The position numbers were made by a program, and so were the translations under genes. From Streptomyces sp. Ag109_O5-10 (GTDB lineage Bacteria > Actinomycetota > Actinomycetes > Streptomycetales > Streptomycetaceae), in assembly GCF_900105755.1 (NCBI RefSeq), contig NZ_FNTQ01000001.1, forward strand, positions 6,324,001-6,388,000: a DNA stretch of 64,000 bases, read 5' to 3'. How positions within the stretch are numbered: position 1 is the stretch's first letter; the number at the start of each line of letters is the position of its first letter. A model generated the notes under the pieces. The model ran no database searches and was not told the origin of the DNA. It saw only the letters and a program-made list of their open reading frames with translations. Of the stretch, positions 1 to 8,114 are shown piece by piece.

Positions 1-1340
1 CGCACCGCCCCGAGCGGGACCGGGACTGGCTCAACCGGGGCGCGCTGTCCTTCCTCGCCGAGGCCTCCGACCTGCTCGCGGGCCAGCTCGACGAGAACCT
101 GGTGGCGGCGCTCACCGGCCAGCTGATCGTGCCCCGGCTCGCCGACTGGTGCGCGGTGTGGCTGGAGGACGAGGCGACCGCACGGGGCGGCGGCTGGGGC
201 GAAACCGGCGGCGCGGGCGGCCCGCGGCTGGCCCGGGTCTGGCACGGCAGCGAGAACCGCATCGAGGAACTGCGGCACGCCCTGGAGAAGGACCCGCCGT
301 CCGCGCAGGGCGGCTTACGGTCCGGGCCCGAGCCGTATCCCTGGCCCGGCACGGCGCTCGGCCCGCAGGGCACCCACGGCTCGGCGCTCGCCTACCGGCT
401 CATCGCGGGCGGCCGCCCGCTCGGCACGCTGGTCATCGGCCGGTCCGGCCCGGACGGCATCCCCGACGAGATCAACGGCCTCGTGGAGGACTTCGGCCGC
501 CGGGTCGCCCTCGCCATCGGCGCGGCCCGCCAGTACGCCCGCCAGGCCACCATCAGCGCCGTCCTGCAGCGCGGGCTGCTGCCCGGCGCGGTCGCCGAGA
601 TCCCGGGCGTGCGCAGCGCGCTGGTCTACGAACCCTGCGACAAGGGCGGCCCCAGCGGCGACTTCTACGACCTCTTCCCGGCCGGCGACGGCCGCTGGTG
701 CTTCGCCGTCGGCGACGTCCAGGGCAAGGGCCCCGAGGCCGCCGTCGTCATCGGCCTCGCCCGGCCCTGGCTGCGGCTCCTCGCCCGCGAGGGCTACCGG
801 GTCGCCGACGTCCTCGACCGCCTCAACCAGCTCCTCCTCGACGACGCCACCGAGGCCGCCGACGCCGCCGCCCGCGCCCTGGTCGCCGTCGGCGGCCGCG
901 CCCTGCCGCCCGGCGACAGCCCGCAGACCCGTTTTCTCTCCCTCCTCTACGGCGAGCTCACCCCCCTCGACGGCCGCGGCATCCGCTGCACCCTCGCCTC
1001 CGCCGGGCATCCGCTGCCGCTGCTCCTCGGCCCCGACGGAGAGGTCAGCACCGCCGCCCGCCCGCAGACGCTGCTCGGGGTCGTCGAGGACGAGACGTAC
1101 ACCAGCGAGACCATCGAGCTGGCGCCCGGCGACAGCCTGCTGTGCGTGACCGACGGGGTCACCGAGCGGCGCTCCGGCAGCCGTCAGTTCGACGACGGCG
1201 ACGGGCTCGCGCGGGCGCTGGCCGGCTGCGCGGGGCTGAACGCCGACCTGATCGCCGAGCGCATCAGACGGCTCGTCCACGAGTTCGGCGGCGGACAGCC
1301 GGAGGACGACCTGGCACTCCTCGTCCTCCAGGCGGAGTGA
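1..1340 (+). CDS. PP2C-type (SpoIIE-domain) protein phosphatase, 5' partial
   Basis: The reading frame is already open at base 3, so the start lies outside the window. The GTG at 102 is internal, since the codons before it read naturally into it. The visible part begins with the end of a GAF-like sensor region and continues into a SpoIIE/PP2C serine phosphatase domain. That domain shows PSGDFYDLF, the metal-binding VGDVQGKGPEAA, ASAGHPLPLL, the VTDGVTERRS motif and a terminal EDDLALLVL. This family reverses serine phosphorylation of anti-anti-sigma factors in partner-switching pathways; a role here in sigma-factor control is inferred. No kinase or anti-anti-sigma gene is adjacent in the window. 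Confidence 0.9.
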   Translation, partial: HRPERDRDWLNRGALSFLAEASDLLAGQLDENLVAALTGQLIVPRLADWCAVWLEDEATARGGGWGETGGAGGPRLARVWHGSENRIEELRHALEKDPPSAQGGLRSGPEPYPWPGTALGPQGTHGSALAYRLIAGGRPLGTLVIGRSGPDGIPDEINGLVEDFGRRVALAIGAARQYARQATISAVLQRGLLPGAVAEIPGVRSALVYEPCDKGGPSGDFYDLFPAGDGRWCFAVGDVQGKGPEAAVVIGLARPWLRLLAREGYRVADVLDRLNQLLLDDATEAADAAARALVAVGGRALPPGDSPQTRFLSLLYGELTPLDGRGIRCTLASAGHPLPLLLGPDGEVSTAARPQTLLGVVEDETYTSETIELAPGDSLLCVTDGVTERRSGSRQFDDGDGLARALAGCAGLNADLIAERIRRLVHEFGGGQPEDDLALLVLQAE

Positions 1341-1342
1341 CC

Positions 1343-1443
1343 GAAGCCCTACGGGAACCGAGGCCCTACGGGAACCGAGGCCCTACGGGAACCTGAGGCC
1401 CTACCGGAACCGAGGCCCTACAGGAACCGAAGTCCTACGGGAG
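1343..1443. repeat. 17-bp tandem repeat, six units
   Basis: Units start at 1343, 1360, 1377, 1395, 1412 and 1429. The consensus is GAGGCCCTACGGGAACC, with one or two changes per unit and one extra T at 1394. The last unit is shortened. The array begins two bases after the phosphatase stop codon. Confidence 0.9.
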
Positions 1444-1447
1444 ATGT

Positions 1448-1499
1448 CCGTACAGGAGATCCGTACAGGAAATCGGTACGGGACGTCGGTACGGGACAA
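1448..1499. repeat. 13-bp tandem repeat, four units
   Basis: Units at 1448, 1461, 1474 and 1487 follow CCGTACAGGARAT or CGGTACGGGACRW. They run into the proposed hemW start, so any leader or promoter of hemW lies within this array or the preceding 17-bp array. Confidence 0.85.
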
Positions 1500-2740
1500 T
1501 GGGGGACATGCCTTCCGCACTCCCCGACGGCGAGCCCGTCCCCGACGACGGCGCGCTCCCCGCGTCCGCGCTCGCCGGCGCCGCCGCCCGCCCCCTCGGG
1601 TTCTACCTGCACGTCCCCTACTGCGCGACCCGCTGCGGCTACTGCGACTTCAACACGTACACGGCGACCGAGCTGCGCGGTACCGGCGGTGTGCTGGCCT
1701 CCCGCGACAACTACGCGGACACCCTGATCGACGAGGTCAGGCTCGCGCGGAAGGTCCTCGGCGACGATCCCCGCGAGGTGCGGACCGTGTTCGTCGGGGG
1801 CGGTACGCCGACGCTGCTGGCCGCCGCCGACCTCGTACGGATGCTGGGCGCGGTCCGCGACGAGTTCGGGCTCGCCGCCGACGCGGAGGTCACGACCGAG
1901 GCGAACCCGGAGTCCGTCGACCCCGCCTACCTCGCGGCCCTGCGCGAGGGCGGCTTCAACCGGATCTCCTTCGGCATGCAGAGCGCACGGCAGCACGTGC
2001 TGCGGGTCCTCGACCGCACCCACACCCCGGGACGCCCCGAGGCGTGCGTCGCGGAGGCCCGCGCGGCCGGATTCGACCACGTCAACCTCGACCTGATCTA
2101 CGGCACCCCCGGCGAGTCCGACGACGACTGGCGGGCCTCCCTGGACGCGGCGATCGGCGCCGGGCCCGACCACGTGTCGGCGTACGCGCTGATCGTCGAG
2201 GAGGGCACGCAGCTGGCCCGGCGGATCCGCCGGGGCGAGGTCCCGATGACCGACGACGACGTCCATGCCGACCGCTACCTGATCGCCGACTCGGTGCTGG
2301 CGGGCGCGGGCTTCGACTGGTACGAGGTGTCCAACTGGGCCACCTCGGAAGCGGGCCGCTGCTTGCACAACGAGCTGTACTGGCGGGGCGCCGACTGGTG
2401 GGGCGCCGGACCGGGGGCGCACTCGCACGTGGGGGGCGTGCGGTGGTGGAACGTGAAGCACCCGGGGGCGTACGCGGCGGCGCTGGCGTCGGGGCGGTCG
2501 CCGGGCGCCGGGCGGGAGGTCCTGTCGGACGAGGACCGGAGGGTCGAGCGGATCCTGCTGGAACTGCGGCTGCGGGAGGGGGTGCCGCTGGAACTGCTGA
2601 AGGAGGCGGGACTGACGGCCTCGCGGCGGGCGCTGGAGGAGGGGCTGCTGGAGGCCGCACCGTACGAGCAGGGGCGGGCCGTGCTGACGCTGCGGGGGCG
2701 GTTGCTGGCGGATGCGGTGGTCAGAGACCTGGTGGACTGA
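1499..2740 (+). CDS. hemW: Radical SAM heme chaperone HemW (formerly HemN-like)
   Basis: The 413-residue protein has the radical-SAM cluster motif CATRCGYC (Cys42, Cys46, Cys49) directly after HVPY, followed by the glycine-rich FVGGGTPT and TTEANPES motifs of the HemN/HemW family. HemW proteins bind heme and an iron-sulfur cluster and deliver heme to apoproteins. They lack the extended N-terminus of true coproporphyrinogen dehydrogenase, as does this one. The neighbourhood before hrcA-dnaJ2 matches other streptomycetes. The ATG at 1508 is an equally good start and would give the N-terminus MPSALPDG. Neither start has a clear ribosome binding site because the 13-bp repeat lies directly upstream. 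Confidence 0.93.
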   Translation: MGDMPSALPDGEPVPDDGALPASALAGAAARPLGFYLHVPYCATRCGYCDFNTYTATELRGTGGVLASRDNYADTLIDEVRLARKVLGDDPREVRTVFVGGGTPTLLAAADLVRMLGAVRDEFGLAADAEVTTEANPESVDPAYLAALREGGFNRISFGMQSARQHVLRVLDRTHTPGRPEACVAEARAAGFDHVNLDLIYGTPGESDDDWRASLDAAIGAGPDHVSAYALIVEEGTQLARRIRRGEVPMTDDDVHADRYLIADSVLAGAGFDWYEVSNWATSEAGRCLHNELYWRGADWWGAGPGAHSHVGGVRWWNVKHPGAYAAALASGRSPGAGREVLSDEDRRVERILLELRLREGVPLELLKEAGLTASRRALEEGLLEAAPYEQGRAVLTLRGRLLADAVVRDLVD

Positions 2741-2799
2741 CCAATCCGGCGGGTGAATCACCTCGAAACGACGGTTCGATCCCCAACCTGGTTCGCAGG

Positions 2800-2822
2800 C
2801 CGCCGCCCGCGGGGCGCGGCGG
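2800..2822. terminator. GC-rich hairpin between convergent genes
   Basis: Arms CCGCCGC and GCGGCGG (7 bp) enclose a GC-rich loop in the roughly 100-bp gap between hemW and the oppositely oriented DUF3097 gene. It could end transcription from either side. There is no T tract. Confidence 0.4.
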
Positions 2823-2840
2823 ATGTGGAGGCCACGGGGG

Positions 2841-3656
2841 TCAGGCCCCACCGCTGCCCGTGACGAAGTCGATCAGTTCCTCCACCCGCCCCAGCAGCTC
2901 CGGCTCCAGGTCCTTGTAGGAGTGCACGCGCGCGAGGATCGCCTGCCAGACGGCGCCCGTGTTGTCGGTGGGCCAGCCCAGCGCCCGGCAGACGCCCGTC
3001 TTCCAGTCCTGGCCGTGCGGGACGCGGGGCCAGGAGTCGATGCCCAGGGACGACGGTTTCACCGCCTCCCAGATGTCGATGTACGGGTGGCCGACGACCA
3101 GGGCGTGGTCGCTGGTGACCGACTGGGCGATGCGCCACTCCTTGGTGCCGGGGAGCAGGTGGTCGACGAGGACGCCGAGACGGGCGTCCGGGCCGGGGGC
3201 GAACTCGGCGACGATGGCGGGGAGGTCGTCGACGCCCTCCAGGTACTCCACGACCACGCCCTCGACGCGCAGGTCGTCGCCCCAGACCTTCTCGACCAGT
3301 TCCGCGTCGTGGCGGCCCTCCACGTAGATGCGGCCGGCGCGGGCGACACGCGCGCGTGCGCCGGGGACGGCGACCGAGCCGGAGGCGGTACGGGAGGGAC
3401 GTACGGGTCCCCCGGACGTGGGGCGTACGAGGGTGACGACCCGGCCCTCCAGGAGGAAGCCGCGCGGTTCCAGCGGGAAGACGCGGTGCTTGCCGAAGCG
3501 GTCCTCCAGGGTGACCGTGCCCGCCTCGCAGCGGATCACCGCGCCGCAGAAACCCGTACCCGGCTCCTCGACCACCAGACCGGGTTCGGCGGCCACCTCG
3601 GGCACCGGCTTCGGCTTCTTCCACGGAGGGGTCAGGTCGGCGGAGTACTGGCGCAT
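2841..3656 (-). CDS. DUF3097 family protein
   Basis: This 271-residue protein belongs, by overall sequence pattern, to the actinobacterial DUF3097 family of unknown function. Its N-terminus (MRQYSADLTPPWKKPKPVPEV) and a region of conserved acidic and hydrophobic blocks such as IYVEGRHDAELVEKVWGDDL resemble a TOPRIM-like fold with its Glu and Asp residues. That resemblance is an inference from the pattern only. There is no signal peptide or membrane segment. The gene is convergent with hemW and lies downstream of the MBL-fold gene on the same strand, 34 bases away, so the two may be co-transcribed. Confidence 0.8.
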   Translation of the reverse strand: MRQYSADLTPPWKKPKPVPEVAAEPGLVVEEPGTGFCGAVIRCEAGTVTLEDRFGKHRVFPLEPRGFLLEGRVVTLVRPTSGGPVRPSRTASGSVAVPGARARVARAGRIYVEGRHDAELVEKVWGDDLRVEGVVVEYLEGVDDLPAIVAEFAPGPDARLGVLVDHLLPGTKEWRIAQSVTSDHALVVGHPYIDIWEAVKPSSLGIDSWPRVPHGQDWKTGVCRALGWPTDNTGAVWQAILARVHSYKDLEPELLGRVEELIDFVTGSGGA

Positions 3657-3690
3657 TCGGATGACGATAGGAGAAGCCGGACCGGCGCGC

Positions 3691-4413
3691 CTACGACACG
3701 CCGAAACGGGCGGCCAGGGCGTCGCGCTGGGCCCGCACGAACGCCGCGTCCACCACCGCTCCGTGACCGGGCACGTACAGGGCGCGGTCGCCGCCCAGGG
3801 AGAGGAGGCGGTCGAGGGCGGCGGGCCACCGCGACGGTACGGCGTCGGGGCCGGCCTGCGGATCGCCGGACTCCTCCACCAGGTCGCCGCAGAACACCAC
3901 CTCCGGGTCGCCGGGGACCAGGACGGCGAGATCGTGCGGGGTGTGGCCGGGGCCCACGTTCGCCAGCAGGGCCTGGCGGCCGTCGCCCAGGTCGAGGGTC
4001 CACTCGCCGGAGACCGGATGGCGCGGGAGGGGGAGGGCGTCGGCCGCCTCCTCGGCCTCCCCGGCCGGCAGGCCGTTGCGGATCGCGTCCAGGCGGAGTG
4101 CCTCGCGGTCGTACCCGAGGACGGCCTCGGCGCCCACCGCCGCGTACAGGGCCGTGCCCGCGAAGGCGGCCGCGCCGAAGACGTGGTCGAAGTGCGGATG
4201 GGTGAGCGCGAGATGGGTCACACGGCGGTCGGCCAGTGCCTGCGCCTCCGTACGCAACCGTGCGCCCTCCGCCAGGCTCGACCCGGCGTCCACCATCAGG
4301 GCCGTGCCCGCCCCCAGTACCAGACCCGCCGTGCAGTCCCAGCCCGGCAGCCGGCACCGGCCGACGCCCTCGGCCACCCGCTCCCAGCCCAGCTCTTCCC
4401 AAGTCACCGTCAT
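3691..4413 (-). CDS. MBL-fold metallo-hydrolase
   Basis: The 240-residue protein has the beta-lactamase-fold metal motif THPHFDH (residues ~89-95). A further His follows in NVGPGHTPHDL, then an Asp in VVFCGDLVEESGDP and a final His in YVPGHG, the complete dinuclear metal site of the glyoxalase-II-like group. The substrate cannot be read from sequence; many relatives are hydroxyacylglutathione-hydrolase-like or lactonase-like. It starts with ATG at 4413, about 70 bp from the hrcA promoter, and is transcribed divergently from it. Confidence 0.88.
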   Translation of the reverse strand: MTVTWEELGWERVAEGVGRCRLPGWDCTAGLVLGAGTALMVDAGSSLAEGARLRTEAQALADRRVTHLALTHPHFDHVFGAAAFAGTALYAAVGAEAVLGYDREALRLDAIRNGLPAGEAEEAADALPLPRHPVSGEWTLDLGDGRQALLANVGPGHTPHDLAVLVPGDPEVVFCGDLVEESGDPQAGPDAVPSRWPAALDRLLSLGGDRALYVPGHGAVVDAAFVRAQRDALAARFGVS

Positions 4414-4455
4414 GCCGCGACGCTAGCCGTAGAACGTCATGGGTCCTGACCGGCC

Positions 4456-4486
4456 TTGCCCAGTCGGTGGCCCACGGCCGTACACT
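4456..4486 (+). promoter_or_regulatory. Putative hrcA promoter
   Basis: TTGCCC at 4456-4461 and TACACT at 4481-4486 are separated by 19 bp and resemble a vegetative (HrdB-type) promoter. Transcription would begin near 4493, placing the CIRCE element directly at the start of the mRNA, as expected for an autoregulated hrcA operon. Confidence 0.5.
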
Positions 4487-4498
4487 GGGGCGGGGATG

Positions 4499-4525
4499 CT
4501 GGCACTCGCGTTCGCAGAGTGCCAG
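4499..4525 (+). promoter_or_regulatory. CIRCE operator (HrcA binding site)
   Basis: A perfect 9-9-9 inverted repeat, CTGGCACTC - nine bases - GAGTGCCAG. The classic CIRCE consensus is TTAGCACTC-N9-GAGTGCTAA. HrcA binds this element and represses heat-shock genes, so its position just upstream of hrcA indicates autoregulation of hrcA-dnaJ2. Confidence 0.92.
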
Positions 4526-4585
4526 ACGAAAGGCCCGAAGGGACCGAAAGGCCGCGGGGACGACTTTCTGGAGGTGTGGCGCCGG

Positions 4586-5602
4586 GTGCTGAGTGAACGC
4601 AGGCTTCAGGTATTGCGCGCCATCGTCCAGGACTATGTCGGCACCGAGGAACCCGTCGGTTCGAAGGCGCTGACCGAACGGCACAACCTCGGGGTCTCCC
4701 CGGCGACCGTGCGCAACGACATGGCCGCCCTGGAGGACGAGGGGTTCATCGCCCAGCCGCACACCAGCGCGGGGCGGATCCCCACCGACAAGGGGTACCG
4801 GCTGTTCGTCGACAAGCTGGCCGGGGTCAAGCCGATGAGCGCGCCCGAGCGGCGGGCCATCCAGAACTTCCTCGACGGCGCCGTCGACCTCGACGACGTT
4901 GTGGCGCGGACCGTCCGGCTGCTGGCCCAGCTGACCCGGCAGGTGGCGGTCGTGCAGTACCCGTCGCTGACGCGGTCGACCGTGCGGCACGTGGAACTGC
5001 TCTCCCTGGCTCCGGCCCGGCTGATGCTGGTGCTGATCACCGACACCGGGCGGGTCGAGCAGCGGATGGTCGACTGTCCGGCCCCCTTCGGCGAAACGTC
5101 TCTCGCGGACCTGCGGGCGCGGCTGAACAGCCGGGTCGCGGGACGCCGGTTCTCGGACGTGCCCCGGCTGGTGGAGGATCTGCCGGAAGCCTTCGAGGCC
5201 GAGGACCGCGGCACGGTCTCGGCGGTGCTCTCCACTCTGCTGGAGACGCTCGTCGAGGAGAACGAGGAGCGGCTGATGATCGGCGGCACCGCCAATCTCA
5301 CCCGCTTCGGACATGACTTTCCCCTCATGATCCGGCCCGTCCTCGAGGCACTGGAGGAACATGTCGTCCTCCTCAAGCTCATGGGCGAGGCGGGGGATTC
5401 GGGCATGACCGTACGCATCGGTCACGAGAACGCCTACGAGGGACTCAACTCCACGTCAGTGGTGTCGGTCGGTTACGGTTCGGGCGGCGAGGCAGTCGCC
5501 AAGCTCGGCGTGGTCGGACCGACCCGCATGGATTACCCGGGAACGATGGGAGCGGTACGAGCGGTGGCACGGTACGTCGGACAGATCCTGGCGGAGTCGT
5601 AA
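4586..5602 (+). CDS. hrcA: Heat-inducible transcriptional repressor HrcA
   Basis: Starting at GTG 4586 the protein is 338 residues and begins MLSERRLQVLRAIV, the usual HrcA N-terminus. A winged-helix DNA-binding domain (residues ~1-75) contains SPATVRNDMAALEDEGFI and the wing HTSAGRIPTDKGYR. The GAF-like dimerisation region and the conserved end IGHENAYEGLNSTSVVSVGY follow. A GGAGG box lies at 4570-4574; an in-frame GTG at 4574 and longer upstream frames are less likely. HrcA represses chaperone genes by binding CIRCE, which is found at 4499-4525. dnaJ2 follows immediately. Confidence 0.95.
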   Translation: MLSERRLQVLRAIVQDYVGTEEPVGSKALTERHNLGVSPATVRNDMAALEDEGFIAQPHTSAGRIPTDKGYRLFVDKLAGVKPMSAPERRAIQNFLDGAVDLDDVVARTVRLLAQLTRQVAVVQYPSLTRSTVRHVELLSLAPARLMLVLITDTGRVEQRMVDCPAPFGETSLADLRARLNSRVAGRRFSDVPRLVEDLPEAFEAEDRGTVSAVLSTLLETLVEENEERLMIGGTANLTRFGHDFPLMIRPVLEALEEHVVLLKLMGEAGDSGMTVRIGHENAYEGLNSTSVVSVGYGSGGEAVAKLGVVGPTRMDYPGTMGAVRAVARYVGQILAES

Positions 5603-6739
5603 GTGGCCACGGACTACTACGCCGTTCTCGGCGTGCGCCGCGACGCGTCGCAGGAAGAGATCAAGAAGGCCTTCCGTCGGCTCGCGCGCGAGCTGCACCC
5701 GGACGTCAACCCGGACCCGAAGACCCAGGAGCGGTTCAAGGAGATCAACGCCGCCTACGAGGTGCTCTCCGACCCGCAGAAGAAGCAGGTCTACGACCTC
5801 GGCGGGGATCCGCTCTCGCAGAGCGGCGGCGCGGGCGCGGGCGGCTTCGGGGCCGGCGGGTTCGGGAACTTCTCGGACATCATGGACGCGTTCTTCGGTA
5901 CGGCGTCCCAGCGCGGTCCGCGGTCGCGGACCCGGCGCGGCCAGGACGCGATGATCCGGATCGAGGTCGAGCTCGACGAGGCGGCCTTCGGCACCACCAA
6001 GGACATCCAGGTCGACACGGCGATCGTCTGCAACACCTGCAACGGTGAGGGCGCGGCGCCGGGCACCTCCGCCCAGACGTGTGACATGTGCCGGGGCCGC
6101 GGTGAGGTCTCGCAGGTGACGCGGTCCTTCCTCGGCCAGGTCATGACCTCGCGGCCGTGCCCGCAGTGCCAGGGGTTCGGGACGGTCGTGCCGACGCCGT
6201 GCCCCGAGTGCGCGGGCGACGGGCGGGTGCGGTCGCGGCGGACGCTGACGGTGAAGATCCCGGCCGGTGTCGACAACGGCACGCGGATCCAGCTCGCCGG
6301 TGAGGGCGAGGTCGGGCCGGGCGGCGGTCCCGCCGGTGACCTGTACGTCGAGATCCACGAGCTGCCGCACTCGACGTTCCAGCGGCGCGGGGACGACCTG
6401 CACTGCACGGTGACGATTCCGATGACGGCGGCGTCGCTCGGTACGAAGGTGCCGCTGGAGACGCTGGACGGTCTCGAGGAGGTCGACATCCGGCCGGGCA
6501 CGCAGTCCGGGCAGTCGATTCCGCTGCACGGGCGGGGGGTCACGCATCTGCGGGGCGGCGGGCGGGGTGACCTGATCGTGCACGTCGAGGTGACGACGCC
6601 GACGAAGCTGGATCCTGAGCAGGAGCGGTTGCTGCGGGAGCTGGCGAAGCTGCGCGGGGAGGAGCGGCCGCAGGGGCAGTTCCAGCCCGGTCAGCAGGGG
6701 CTGTTCAGCCGGCTGAAGGACGCGTTCAACGGGCGTTGA
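5603..6739 (+). CDS. dnaJ2: Molecular chaperone DnaJ (DnaJ2)
   Basis: The 378-residue co-chaperone has an N-terminal J domain with HPD at residues 32-34, a Gly/Phe-rich linker (~75-95), and four CxxCxGxG zinc repeats (CNTCNGEG, CDMCRGRG, CPQCQGFG, CPECAGDG) at about 142-205. The C-terminal substrate-binding beta domains follow. It stimulates DnaK ATPase and delivers unfolded clients. The GTG start directly abuts the hrcA stop, with the ribosome site (GGAG) inside the end of hrcA, so the two are translationally coupled. In streptomycetes this second DnaJ pairs with HrcA, while another copy sits with dnaK. Confidence 0.95.
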   Translation: MATDYYAVLGVRRDASQEEIKKAFRRLARELHPDVNPDPKTQERFKEINAAYEVLSDPQKKQVYDLGGDPLSQSGGAGAGGFGAGGFGNFSDIMDAFFGTASQRGPRSRTRRGQDAMIRIEVELDEAAFGTTKDIQVDTAIVCNTCNGEGAAPGTSAQTCDMCRGRGEVSQVTRSFLGQVMTSRPCPQCQGFGTVVPTPCPECAGDGRVRSRRTLTVKIPAGVDNGTRIQLAGEGEVGPGGGPAGDLYVEIHELPHSTFQRRGDDLHCTVTIPMTAASLGTKVPLETLDGLEEVDIRPGTQSGQSIPLHGRGVTHLRGGGRGDLIVHVEVTTPTKLDPEQERLLRELAKLRGEERPQGQFQPGQQGLFSRLKDAFNGR

Positions 6740-6750
6740 CGGGTGCGGTG

Positions 6751-6793
6751 AAGGGGCTCCGCCCCTTCGACCCCGCCAGGGGGCTCCGCCCCT
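6751..6793 (+). terminator. Two consecutive hairpins after dnaJ2
   Basis: AAGGGGC-TCC-GCCCCTT at 6751-6767 is a tight 7-bp stem with a 3-base loop. A second similar hairpin (AGGGG...CCCCT) occupies 6778-6793. They start 12 bases after the dnaJ2 stop and very likely end the heat-shock operon. Confidence 0.7.
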
Positions 6794-6861
6794 CGGACCC
6801 CCGGGGACCTGTGCCCACCCACCACCCGACTCGGCCGGTCGAAAAGCTCGCTCGGCCCCTC

Positions 6862-6963
6862 GGCTCGGCCCGCCGCGAGGTGTGGTCGGGCGCGCGGCTC
6901 GGTCCGCCGGGAGTCCTGGTCGGGCGCCCGGCTCGGCCCGCCGGAAGGTGTGGTTTCTGGCAT
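6862..6963. repeat. 34-bp tandem repeat, three units
   Basis: Units at 6862-6895, 6896-6929 and 6930-6963 all begin GGCTCGGYCCGCCG and share most positions over 34 bp. The third unit diverges at its end. The array lies in the gap between dnaJ2 and the nitronate monooxygenase gene, and another partial copy precedes it. Confidence 0.8.
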
Positions 6964-7019
6964 GTGCCAAAGGGGCGGCCCGATTCGGTCTTGTTCGGAG
7001 GACGTGACAACATGCCGTC

Positions 7020-8114
7020 ATGTCCTCCGCACTGACCGATCTCTTCCCACTTCCGATCGTGCAGGCCCCCATGGCGGGCGGGGTCTCCGTCCCGCAGCTC
7101 GCCGCCGCCGTGTCCGAGGCGGGCGGGCTGGGGTTCCTCGCCGCCGGGTACAAGACCGCCGACGGGATGTACCAGGAGATCAAGCAGTTGCGGGGGCTGA
7201 CCGGCCGTCCCTTCGGTGTGAACGTGTTCATGCCCCAGCCCGAGTACGCGGAGTCCGGGGCGGTGGAGGTCTACGCGCATCAGCTGGCCGGTGAGGCCGC
7301 CTGGTACGAGACCGAGCTCGGCGACCCGGACAGCGGCCGGGACGACGGGTACGAGGCCAAGCTGGCCGTGCTGCTGGACAACCCGGTGGCCGCCGTCTCC
7401 TTCCACTTCGGTGTGCCGGCGCCGGAGGTGCTGGACTCCCTGCGGCGGGCCGGGACGGTCACGCTGGTCACCGCCACCACCGCCGAGGAGGCCCGTGCCG
7501 TCGAGCGGGCCGGGGCGGACGTGGTGATCGCGCAGGGCGTGGAGGCGGGAGGACATCAGGGCACCCACCGGGACGTCGCGGAGAACGACGGGTCCGGGGT
7601 CGGGCTGCTGTCGCTGGTCGCCCAGGTGCGCGAGACCGTCCGGATCCCGGTCGTCGCCGCGGGCGGGATCATGCGCGGCGGCCAGATCGCGGCCGTACTG
7701 GCGGCGGGGGCGAGCGCAGCGCAGCTGGGGACGGCCTTCCTCGCCACCCCGGAGTCCGGCGCCGCCGCCCTGCACAAGCAGGCGCTCACCGACCCGCTCT
7801 TCACGCGGACCGCGCTGACCCGGGCGTTCTCCGGGCGGCCCGCCCGCGGCCTGGTCAACCGGTTCATGCGCGAGCACGGCCCGTACGCGCCCGCCGCCTA
7901 CCCGGAGGTCCATCACCTCACCTCCCCGCTGCGCAAGGCCGCCGCCCGGTCCGGGGACGCCCAGGGCATGGCCCTGTGGGCCGGACAGGGCCACCGGATG
8001 GCCCGCGAACTGCCCGCCGGTCAGCTGGTGGAGACCCTCGCGGCGGAACTCGCCGCCGCGACGACAGCGTTGTCGGCCGCGGTGGAGAGCAAGGGAGAGG
8101 GGGACCGGCGATGA
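7020..8114 (+). CDS. Nitronate monooxygenase (2-nitropropane dioxygenase family)
   Basis: The 364-residue TIM-barrel flavoprotein has the NPD family signatures: IVQAPMAGG at the N-terminus, the central VIAQGVEAGGHQGTH (Gly-Gly-His FMN/active-site loop) and PVVAAGGIMRGGQIAAVLAAGA followed by AQLGTAFLATPES. It probably oxidises alkyl nitronates with FMN and O2. The stop overlaps the start of rsmE in ATGA, so the two are translationally coupled. Confidence 0.88.
   Translation: MSSALTDLFPLPIVQAPMAGGVSVPQLAAAVSEAGGLGFLAAGYKTADGMYQEIKQLRGLTGRPFGVNVFMPQPEYAESGAVEVYAHQLAGEAAWYETELGDPDSGRDDGYEAKLAVLLDNPVAAVSFHFGVPAPEVLDSLRRAGTVTLVTATTAEEARAVERAGADVVIAQGVEAGGHQGTHRDVAENDGSGVGLLSLVAQVRETVRIPVVAAGGIMRGGQIAAVLAAGASAAQLGTAFLATPESGAAALHKQALTDPLFTRTALTRAFSGRPARGLVNRFMREHGPYAPAAYPEVHHLTSPLRKAAARSGDAQGMALWAGQGHRMARELPAGQLVETLAAELAAATTALSAAVESKGEGDRR

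Noticed and set aside
102..104. GTG at 102 as start of the phosphatase
   Set aside because: The frame is open before it and encodes family-like sequence, so the gene is simply cut by the window edge.
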